This document shows positions 17,667 to 24,675 of a DNA stretch of 56,366 bases, piece by piece. A program made the position numbers and the translations under genes. The notes under the pieces are model-generated. The model worked only from the letters and a program-made list of their open reading frames with translations. It made no database searches and was not told the DNA's origin. The stretch's first letter is position 1, and every line of letters begins with the position of its first letter. Source of the stretch: Vitreoscilla sp. (lineage in GTDB: Bacteria > Pseudomonadota > Gammaproteobacteria > Burkholderiales > Burkholderiaceae_C); the NCBI GenBank assembly GCA_018780145.1, contig JADMKA010000028.1, positions 1-56,366 of the forward strand. Reading direction: 5' to 3'.

Positions 17667-18639
17667 CGCCGGCCGCCGGCCGGGCCTGCGACAGCCCGGC
17701 CAGCAGTTGCAGCGTGAAGCCCGCGTCCAGGTCCTCCAGCGCGCAAGCGGGCTCGTGGGCCGGCATGGCGGTGTCGAACAGCACCCCGAACTCCGAGGCC
17801 AGGCGCTGGTTGCTGGCCTCGAACTCCAGCAGCAGCCGGCGGCGTTCCTCGCTGCCGAGCAGGTGCTTGATGGGCGGCAGGCCGGCCTGGGCCAGGGCCC
17901 GCGTCGCGCGCAGCAGCGGGATCAGCTCGTAGTTGACCCGCAGGCGGTTCATGCGGTTGAGCAGCAGCGCCAGGCGCATGTCCGGCGACGGGTTCGCCCG
18001 CTGGTCCGGCAGCCCCAGATCCGGCAGGCCCAGCGCCCCTTCGAAGCTGGCCACCAGGCCGGCGCTGCGCACCGCGTGGTCGAAGTCGAACGCCTGCACC
18101 CGGGCCGGCAAGGCGGCCCAGCGTGACAGCAGGGCGTGGTAGTCGAGCCGCGCGCGCGTGGCCGGTGCCCGCGCGAAAGTCAGGATGGGCCGCGACTCGC
18201 GCCGCGCCCCCTCGCGCACGAACTGGTTGAACAAGGCCTCCACGAACAGATCCTGCCGGCGCAGAAAGCACAGCACCTCGATGTCGAAGGTCTCGGCCAG
18301 CGGGGCGAAGAAACGGCTGATGCGTTCGTCCGGCTCCGACAGGCCCTCCTCGCTGATCAGCAGGGTCTGGGCTCCACTGGCCTCGAACTCCGCCAGCAGG
18401 TCGCCGCGTTCGCGGGCCTGCAGCGCGGGGTCGCTCGAGATCGCCGCATGGAACACCGAGCAGTGCTTGGGCAGCTCCGGCCATGGCGGGCGCTGCGTGC
18501 TCGGGTACAACACGCCTCGCTCCAGCAGCGCCGGGCGGGCGGCTTCGAGAGCTGCCTGCAGCGCGCTGGTGCCGGTCTTGTGGGTGCCGATGTGCAGGAT
18601 CAGGCGGGGGCGGGTGGTGGGCAGGGGTGGCAGGTGCAT
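17653..18639 (-). CDS. Sulfotransferase-like protein
   Basis: 328-residue protein with a PAPS-binding 5' loop HIGTHKTGT (about residues 16-24) following a beta strand, which is the sulfotransferase signature. The second PAPS-contacting part is probably VLCFLRRQDLFVEALFNQFVRE, like the Arg/Ser region of that fold. There is no signal peptide, so it is cytoplasmic. The start codon is 8 bp after the stop of the GlfT2-like gene, so the two are probably cotranscribed and this enzyme may sulfate the same glycan (inference). The sulfate acceptor is unknown. Confidence 0.72.
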   Translation of the reverse strand: MHLPPLPTTRPRLILHIGTHKTGTSALQAALEAARPALLERGVLYPSTQRPPWPELPKHCSVFHAAISSDPALQARERGDLLAEFEASGAQTLLISEEGLSEPDERISRFFAPLAETFDIEVLCFLRRQDLFVEALFNQFVREGARRESRPILTFARAPATRARLDYHALLSRWAALPARVQAFDFDHAVRSAGLVASFEGALGLPDLGLPDQRANPSPDMRLALLLNRMNRLRVNYELIPLLRATRALAQAGLPPIKHLLGSEERRRLLLEFEASNQRLASEFGVLFDTAMPAHEPACALEDLDAGFTLQLLAGLSQARPAAGVSPA

Positions 18640-18647
18640 GGAGGTTC

Positions 18648-20891
18648 TCACAGGCGATAACGGCGCCCTTCGGCGCGGCCGAACTGGGTGTAGTGGGTCG
18701 CCGCGTCGACGCCGGTACGGGCCACGTCGGCATTCAGCGCCAGGTACTGGGCGGGGTCGAAGTCGGCGGGCAAGAGCCCCCGGGCGGACGGCAGGCGCTT
18801 CAGCGAGGCACCGGTGTGGCGCAGCAGGCCGCGCCACCAGTGCGCCCAGGATGCGCCAGGCCGAGGGTGCGGCGGCCGGCGCTGCAAGGTCTCGCCACGG
18901 CGCAGGCGCGCCAGCAGCGACAGCTCTCGTTCCAGACGCTCGCGCAGTTCGCGGATGGGCACCGCGTGGGGCCGGGCCGCCTCGGCCGACAGCGAACCGG
19001 CATCGCGGGCGGGCGGACGATCGGCGGGTCTTTCGAACCCGCCCTCGTAGAGCAGGCGGGTGTGGTGCTCGTGACGCGCCGCGACCTCGGCCCAGAAGGC
19101 CGGTTGCCCGCTCGCGGCCAGCCGCTCGTGCCAGCGTGCCTGCAGCGCGCTGAACCCGGCCACCAGGCGCCGCAGCGCATTCACATAACGCTCCATCAAG
19201 GCGAGCCGTTCGGCGGGATCCACCGGCGCCAGCTCGCGGTAGGTGCCAGCGCCCGGGTTGACGAGCACGACGCTGCGGTGGGCGCTGGCGGCCGCCTGGT
19301 GGCCGGGGTAGAGGAAGGGCAGCATCAGCACACCGCTGCTGGCCGCCTCGCGCTCCATGCGCTCGCGGTCGGCCTGCGGCAGGGCTGCCATGCGCGGCGC
19401 ATTGCAGCCTGGCAGGGCGGCCAGGTAGTGGCGCTCGAAGCCGGGGGTCAGCACGGCGCTGTCGGCGTCGAGCAGGGTGTCCAGCACCCGCAGGTACAGG
19501 GACATGCCTTCCAGGTCGTCGATCGAACCGTGTTCGCTCATCCGCTGCTCGAACCAGCGTGACAGCTCGGCGGCGCCACTGTCCGAGTGCGTCAGGTTGA
19601 TGACGACGGCATGCAGGATGGCCATGTACTCCTGGCCATAGGAGTGGCCCGGTTCGTGCCAGGCGGCGAGGTTGGGGTTGGTGATCACCGGCACGCCCAG
19701 CGCCTGCGCGCGCAGCGAATACTCGATGTCGTCGCCGCGCAGGAAGAAGGCAGCCGGCAGGCCGATGCGCCGCAACGTGGCCAGCGACAGGCCGAAGAAG
19801 ATGAAGGTGGCGTACTCGCAGGGGTTCAGCGGGCCGAAGTCATCCAGGTGCTCGAAACCCTCCAGCGACAGGCCGTGTTTCAGCAGGTGCGGGAACAGGT
19901 TGCGCCGGCGGCCGAACTCGCCATGGGCCTGAAAGTTCAGGCGGCCCCAGAAGCCCCCGTCCTCCCAGACCTGCGTCGGCCGGCTCTTCATGAGCACCGG
20001 CAGGCTGCTCACATGCTCCTGCGCGCGGTAGGTGCAGGCGGCGACGTAGCGGGCCAGCGATTCCATCGACAGCAGCAGGTCGTCGTCGAGGATCAGCACC
20101 TCGTCGGGGGCGGTGTCGGGGGCGGCGTCGCAGTGCGTCAGGAAGTGGTGGATCAGGTGGCTGGCGTTGCCGCCGCCACCCAGGTTGGGGCCGGCCATGA
20201 CGCGCAGGTTCAGCCCCAGGCGGGCCGCGTCGGCCCACGAGGCCTCGGCGCCCGGGCTCGCGTCCAGGACCCAGAACTCGGTGCGGGCCAGGCACTCGGC
20301 ATGGTGCGGGTCAGTCTGCGCGCTGCCGGCGAAACCCGCCAGCAGCGCCTGCAGATCCCCGGTGCGGCCGAAGGTGCGCATCAGCACCGCCAGCCCCGTC
20401 CGCTCGCGAGGCCGGTCGCGCGTGCACCACGCCGCTTCGTGGACGCAGGCACCGTCGATCGCGTCGACGTGCCAGAACAGGCGGCTGTTCTCGGGCAGCG
20501 CCGACAGCGAGCCCAACATCAGCGTGGTGCGCGCGCGTCGGGGGGAGTCGATGTGCATCTCGCGCAGCACCTCGGCGGCACGGCCGCGGCTGGCACGCAT
20601 CACGCGCACCCGCAGGCTGCCCTCGGCCTCGACCACCAGCGCCAGCTCGCGCGCATGGCTCAGGCGGGCCCAGGGCTCCACATAAAAGCTGTTGCGCAGG
20701 GTGCCGCTGCCCAGCCAGTCGTCGGCGCGCAGGCGCACACCGCTGTCGCCCGCGTTCCAGGCCGTGCCCTCGCTGGCGGCCAGGTACAACATCGGGCTGC
20801 CGATCGCCGAGCGGTCGATGCCCTGCAGGCGGAACAGTTGGGCGCCGGCATGGCGGTGCCAGGGCGGGAGGGGGCTGAGAAGGCGTGTCAC
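18648..20891 (-). CDS. GlfT2-like galactofuranosyltransferase (GT2)
   Basis: 747-residue enzyme with the layout of mycobacterial GlfT2: an N-terminal beta-sandwich (to about residue 160), a GT-A domain and a helical C-terminal part. The metal-binding triad is Asp269-Asp270-Asp271 in LILDDDLLL. The putative catalytic Asp387-Asp388 is in RGDDIEYSLR, and Trp411-His412 is in WHEPG. As recalled, M. tuberculosis GlfT2 has DDD256-258, D372 and H396; the Asp-to-His spacing of 24 is identical here. The far C terminus has an FDPAQYLALNADV...HYTQFGRAEGR module seen in other glycan proteins. The start used is GTG. It is divergent from the LuxR-type gene, and glf lies 2.6 kb away. Confidence 0.8.
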   Translation of the reverse strand: MTRLLSPLPPWHRHAGAQLFRLQGIDRSAIGSPMLYLAASEGTAWNAGDSGVRLRADDWLGSGTLRNSFYVEPWARLSHARELALVVEAEGSLRVRVMRASRGRAAEVLREMHIDSPRRARTTLMLGSLSALPENSRLFWHVDAIDGACVHEAAWCTRDRPRERTGLAVLMRTFGRTGDLQALLAGFAGSAQTDPHHAECLARTEFWVLDASPGAEASWADAARLGLNLRVMAGPNLGGGGNASHLIHHFLTHCDAAPDTAPDEVLILDDDLLLSMESLARYVAACTYRAQEHVSSLPVLMKSRPTQVWEDGGFWGRLNFQAHGEFGRRRNLFPHLLKHGLSLEGFEHLDDFGPLNPCEYATFIFFGLSLATLRRIGLPAAFFLRGDDIEYSLRAQALGVPVITNPNLAAWHEPGHSYGQEYMAILHAVVINLTHSDSGAAELSRWFEQRMSEHGSIDDLEGMSLYLRVLDTLLDADSAVLTPGFERHYLAALPGCNAPRMAALPQADRERMEREAASSGVLMLPFLYPGHQAAASAHRSVVLVNPGAGTYRELAPVDPAERLALMERYVNALRRLVAGFSALQARWHERLAASGQPAFWAEVAARHEHHTRLLYEGGFERPADRPPARDAGSLSAEAARPHAVPIRELRERLERELSLLARLRRGETLQRRPPHPRPGASWAHWWRGLLRHTGASLKRLPSARGLLPADFDPAQYLALNADVARTGVDAATHYTQFGRAEGRRYRL

Positions 20892-20892
20892 G

Positions 20893-20920
20893 CCGTCATC
20901 TTCGCGTGTGCCGATGACGG
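20893..20920. promoter_or_regulatory. Dyad immediately upstream of the GlfT2-like start
   Basis: Perfect 8-bp arms ccgtcatc (20893-20900) and gatgacgg (20913-20920), 12 bp apart, 1 bp upstream of the GTG start of the leftward gene. It could be an operator or an mRNA hairpin covering the ribosome-binding region. The regulator is unknown. Confidence 0.35.
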
Positions 20921-21025
20921 TTTCGCGTCAGGCATGCATCCATCGGGCCATGGGTTGACACATCCCCGTCACGACGCCTTCATCCAGCCGGCCTAGGCTC
21001 GGCGACTGCGTTTCGAACCCGCCCC

Positions 21026-21799
21026 ATGAACCCCACTTTGTCCGACGCGCCCGAAGCGGGCGACGCCTTCCTGCGCGGTGTCGAGGCCGCGCATGCGATC
21101 GCGTCGCCTCAGCAACTGTTCATCTGGTTGCGACTGCACCTGCACCGCTTCATCCCCCACGACCTCGCGCTGTGCTGGGCCGACGCCGGCCGCGAGCCCG
21201 GTGGCGCCGGAGTGCGGGTGCTCAATTGCGTGCCCTTGCCGGATGCCCTGACCAGCGGCCTGGCCGACCCCACGGCGCGTCTCTGGCACGTGCTGGCGGA
21301 GCGTTGGGCGCAGGGTGGGGAGCGGGCCCGATGGCTTGCGCTGGACGGGTTGGGCGACGACCTGCCCGCACACCTGGGGCGCGCCGGCTTCTCCCAGGTG
21401 CTGGTGCACGCCGTGCGACTCGGGCAGCGCCAACGGGCCGACCTGTTGATCGCCTTTCTCCGGCAGAGCCCGGGCGATCCGTCGGTGGCCAACCAGGCGC
21501 TGACCGCCCTGGAACTGTGGATGCCCTATCTGCACTTCGCGTTCGTGCGTGCCGAGGAGGCCGTGCTGCGCCGGCCGGCCAGCCGCACGCACGATGGCAC
21601 GGCCAGGGTGCTCACGGCACGCGAACTTCAGGTGCTGACAGCGGTGCGCGATGCGAAGGCCAATGCGCAGATCGGCCTGCTGCTGGGCATCAGCCCGCTG
21701 ACGGTGAAGAACCACCTGCGCAGCATCCAGAAGAAGTTGGGCGCGCACAACCGCGCGCACGCCGTGGCCGAGGCCATGTCGCGCCGGCTGATCTCGTGA
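21026..21799 (+). CDS. LuxR-type regulator, EpsA-like
   Basis: 257-residue transcription factor with a C-terminal LuxR/GerE helix-turn-helix from about residue 195: LTARELQVLTAVRDAKANAQ, then LLGISPLTVKNHLRSIQKKLG. The N-terminal domain (LRGVEAAHAIASPQQLFIWL...FIPHD) resembles the sensor half of EpsA-type regulators of exopolysaccharide loci rather than a receiver or an acyl-homoserine-lactone domain; no phosphorylatable Asp block is present. It lies between the divergent GlfT2-like gene and the rightward exported-protein gene, so it is the natural candidate regulator for the Galf/TPS region (inference). Confidence 0.82.
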   Translation: MNPTLSDAPEAGDAFLRGVEAAHAIASPQQLFIWLRLHLHRFIPHDLALCWADAGREPGGAGVRVLNCVPLPDALTSGLADPTARLWHVLAERWAQGGERARWLALDGLGDDLPAHLGRAGFSQVLVHAVRLGQRQRADLLIAFLRQSPGDPSVANQALTALELWMPYLHFAFVRAEEAVLRRPASRTHDGTARVLTARELQVLTAVRDAKANAQIGLLLGISPLTVKNHLRSIQKKLGAHNRAHAVAEAMSRRLIS

Positions 21800-21841
21800 C
21801 GGTGGCGTGACGGGTGCTGGGCCGTTTGCCGGGTATCGGGT

Positions 21842-21858
21842 GTGTGGCGCACCCACAC
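21842..21858. promoter_or_regulatory. Dyad upstream of the cysteine-rich exported protein gene
   Basis: Arms gtgtgg and ccacac around cgcac, about 85 bp before the ATG at 21941. A possible binding site for the neighbouring LuxR-type protein. No Pho box was found in this gap, and I could not define -35/-10 boxes with confidence. Confidence 0.3.
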
Positions 21859-21940
21859 GCATGTCACCCCGGTTCGCGATAGTCCCGCCAGTTCCGCCCC
21901 CGGCGCAACTGACCAACACAACCACACCTCCGGAGTCCGC

Positions 21941-23407
21941 ATGAAAGTTCGCTATATCGCTCTCGCCGCGCTGGCCGCCGCCGCCGGCAGCGCCCACGCG
22001 CTCACCCCCGCCCAGATCGACGCCGCCCGCACGGCCGGCACGCTCAAGGAGGTCTATGTCGCCGGTGCGTCCGCCCAGCGCCTGTTCCTCGGCGCCTGGT
22101 TCCAGCAGCAGTGCAAGCCCACCACCTTCGACGTGTTCTTCAACGGCACCGGCCCGGCCCCGGTCGGCACCAGCCACCGCGCCTACTCGTGCGAGCTGAA
22201 GAAGACCGTCGGCAACTGGCCTACCGGCACCAAGGTGCTGTTCGTCAAGCGTGACGCGGGCGGTTCGACGCAAGGCGTGAACCCGATCGCTTCCGGCACC
22301 GCCCAGGACCAGATGGTCGTGGACGGCACCTGCACCGCCACCGGCAACCCGACCCCCGCCACCGACATCCTGGTGCCCAGCTTCGCCTGCGCCGGTGTCG
22401 CTCCCCGCCTGGCCGATGCCGGCGTCTCCGACGTCGAGCCCGCGCTGTTCCAGAAGCCCGTGAACCTGCTGGCCCCGAACGTGGCCGTGGACACCAAGAG
22501 CCTCGACTCGAAGGCCTTCAACCAGACCATCATGGGCGTGGCGGTCAACAAGAAGCTGTACCGCGCGCTGCAGGAAGCCCAAGGCAAGATCCCGGCCGGC
22601 GGTGCGCTGGACGACGATCCGGCCAAGCAGCCGACGCTGGACCGCGCCTTCGTGGCCTCGGCCATGTCGGGCCTGGCTTCTGGCAGCACGGCCGCCAAGC
22701 TGGGCTGGAACCTCGTGGTGCCCACCAGCGTCGACGCCGGCGTGCTGAGCAAGCAGGTCAACGTCTGCCGCCGCAACATCGGCTCGGGCACCCAGGCCAG
22801 CTTCAACGTCGAGTTCCTGAACGCCGGCTGCGGTACCGGTACCGCAGTCCACACCCCGGTCGGCCAGACGGTCGGTGCCAACAACAGCACGGTGCTGGCT
22901 TCGCCGGCGCTGGCCGAAAACGGCACCCTGGCCTGGAACCTCGGCTCGGGCGCCGGCAACGTCGAGACCTGCCTGGGCACCACCGTCGAGAACCTGGGCG
23001 GCACCGCCTACGCGATCGGCGTGCTGAGCCGCGAGAACACCCCGTTGCCCACCGGCACCGGCGTGGACAAGGGCTACCGTTTCGTGAAGCTGGACAACCA
23101 GTCTCCGGCGCGTGACAACGCCAAGGTCGGCAACTACACCTTCGTGTACGCCGCCACCATGCAGTGGAACAAGACCACGCTGACCGACCTGGACGTGAAG
23201 CAGTTCCTGATCAACCTGCGCGCCAACGGCGGCAAGGCCACCTCGCTGAACATCGCCGACGTCGACACCCAGCAAGGCGTGCTCGCCCTGCCGTCGACCT
23301 ACGCCGGTGCCTACGAGGACCTGACCGACCCGGTGACCCTGAAGTTCGCCTCGCGCATGGACCGCAACACCGCGGCCTCCTGCTCGCCGATCCGCATCGT
23401 CAAGTAA
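21941..23407 (+). CDS. Exported cysteine-rich protein, substrate-binding-protein-like
   Basis: 488-residue secreted or periplasmic protein of uncertain family. A clear signal peptide MKVRYIALAALAAAAGSAHA ends near residue 20, and a ccggag sequence precedes the ATG. The mature start KEVYVAGASAQRLFLGAWFQ resembles the first strand and loop of PstS/PBP-like ligand-binding proteins, so a periplasmic-binding fold is suspected. Eight cysteines are spread along the chain, suggesting disulfides and an extracytoplasmic life. It is separated from the downstream glf-TPS operon by a tandem hairpin region. A phosphate- or glycan-binding role is conjecture. Confidence 0.65.
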   Translation: MKVRYIALAALAAAAGSAHALTPAQIDAARTAGTLKEVYVAGASAQRLFLGAWFQQQCKPTTFDVFFNGTGPAPVGTSHRAYSCELKKTVGNWPTGTKVLFVKRDAGGSTQGVNPIASGTAQDQMVVDGTCTATGNPTPATDILVPSFACAGVAPRLADAGVSDVEPALFQKPVNLLAPNVAVDTKSLDSKAFNQTIMGVAVNKKLYRALQEAQGKIPAGGALDDDPAKQPTLDRAFVASAMSGLASGSTAAKLGWNLVVPTSVDAGVLSKQVNVCRRNIGSGTQASFNVEFLNAGCGTGTAVHTPVGQTVGANNSTVLASPALAENGTLAWNLGSGAGNVETCLGTTVENLGGTAYAIGVLSRENTPLPTGTGVDKGYRFVKLDNQSPARDNAKVGNYTFVYAATMQWNKTTLTDLDVKQFLINLRANGGKATSLNIADVDTQQGVLALPSTYAGAYEDLTDPVTLKFASRMDRNTAASCSPIRIVK

Positions 23408-23424
23408 TCCAGCACGTCGTTGGG

Positions 23425-23448
23425 GCAAGCCGGCCCGTGCCGGCTTGC
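23425..23448 (+). terminator. First of two hairpins after the exported protein gene
   Basis: Perfect 9-bp stem gcaagccgg / ccggcttgc with a cccgtg loop, 17 bp after the stop codon. Very stable but not followed by Ts; it probably acts together with the next hairpin. Confidence 0.5.
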
Positions 23449-23455
23449 ACATCGA

Positions 23456-23496
23456 GGGCAGGCGCGGCCACCGGCCGTGCCTGCCCTGTTCCGTTT
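23456..23496 (+). terminator. Strong hairpin with T-rich tail before glf
   Basis: A 14-bp stem, 23456-23469 paired with 23473-23486, with one G-T wobble and a 3-base acc loop, followed by tgttccgttt. This is a good intrinsic terminator for the exported-protein gene. As glf starts 18 bp further on with no obvious own promoter, it may act as an attenuator setting the ratio between that gene and the operon. Confidence 0.65.
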
Positions 23497-23514
23497 CAGT
23501 GAGCCCACTTGTCC

Positions 23515-24675
23515 ATGAGCCAGAAGATCCTGATCGTCGGCGCCGGCCTGTACGGCGCGGTCTGTGCCCGCGAACTGCACGACGCCGGACACCGGGTGCA
23601 GGTGATCGAACAGCGGGCCCAGCCCGGCGGCAACTGCGCCACCCGCTTCGTGCCCGAGGCCGATTGCCATGAGCACCTGCACGGCGCGCACATCTTCCAC
23701 ACCGACAGCGAGCGCATCTGGGACTACGTGAACCGGTTCGCGCGCTTCAACAGCTACGTCAACCGCGTCAAGGTCCGGCGAGGCGATGCGCTCTACAGCT
23801 TCCCGATCAACCTGTTCACCCTGCACCAGGTGTTCGGCGCCCGCACACCCGCGGAGGCGCGCGCCGCGGTGGCGCGCGAGCGCGTCGAGATCGCCGCGCC
23901 CGCGAACCTGGAGGAGCACTGCCTGGCCACGGTCGGACCGACGCTCTACCAGCTGTTCATCGAGGGCTACACCACCAAGCAATGGCGCCGCCACCCGCGC
24001 GAACTGCCGGCCGAGATCATCCAGCGCATCCCAGTGCGCTTCGACTTCAACGACAACTACTTCAACGACCGCTTCCAGGGCATCCCGATCGGCGGCTACA
24101 GCGCGATGTTCGACCGCCTGCTGGCGGGTGTGTCGGTCGAGTTCGGGGTCGATTTCCTGCGCGACGCCGATCACTGGCTCACGCGCTTCGACCACGTGAT
24201 CTACACCGGCCCGATCGACGCCTTCTTCTGGCATTGCCACGGCCCGCTCGAATACCGCTCGCTGCGCTTCGAGCGCGAGCTGCTGCCGATGGCCGATTTC
24301 CAGGGCAACGCGGTCGTCAACTACGCCGATGCCGACGTGCCCTACACCCGCATCATCGAGCACCGCCACTTCGACCCGCCGGGTGCGGCGCGCAGCGCGG
24401 CGGCCACCCACACCCTGATCACCCGCGAGTACCCGGCCGACCACACGCCGGGCAGCGAGCCCTACTACCCGGTGGGCACGGCCGCCAACCGGGCCCGCTT
24501 CGATCGCTACCGCCGCCTCGCCGACGAACTGGGCGGCCAGGTTCACTTCGGGGGCCGGCTGGCCGAGTACCGCTACTACGACATGCACCAGGTGATCGGC
24601 GCCGCCCTGGCCCATGTGCGCCGGCACCTCGGCCGCGAGCGTCACGGGGTTGTCACCGAACCCGGCCTGGCATGA
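23515..24675 (+). CDS. glf: UDP-galactopyranose mutase
   Basis: FAD enzyme that interconverts UDP-galactopyranose and UDP-galactofuranose, the donor for galactofuranosyltransferases. The 386-residue protein begins with the FAD-binding ILIVGAGLYGAVCARELHDAG and GGNC motifs. It has the family blocks LHGAHIFHT, YSFPINLFTLHQVFG and the mobile-loop region EGYTTKQWRRHP, then IPIGGYSAMFDRLL near the flavin. ATG 23515 is preferred; TTG 23509 is in frame but has no better ribosome site. The stop overlaps the tpsB start as ATGA, so the mutase is translationally coupled to the secretion transporter. Confidence 0.95.
   Translation: MSQKILIVGAGLYGAVCARELHDAGHRVQVIEQRAQPGGNCATRFVPEADCHEHLHGAHIFHTDSERIWDYVNRFARFNSYVNRVKVRRGDALYSFPINLFTLHQVFGARTPAEARAAVARERVEIAAPANLEEHCLATVGPTLYQLFIEGYTTKQWRRHPRELPAEIIQRIPVRFDFNDNYFNDRFQGIPIGGYSAMFDRLLAGVSVEFGVDFLRDADHWLTRFDHVIYTGPIDAFFWHCHGPLEYRSLRFERELLPMADFQGNAVVNYADADVPYTRIIEHRHFDPPGAARSAAATHTLITREYPADHTPGSEPYYPVGTAANRARFDRYRRLADELGGQVHFGGRLAEYRYYDMHQVIGAALAHVRRHLGRERHGVVTEPGLA

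Noticed and set aside
21800-21940. Pho box upstream of the substrate-binding-like exported protein
   Set aside because: Only one TGTCAC is present; no second unit at 11-bp spacing.
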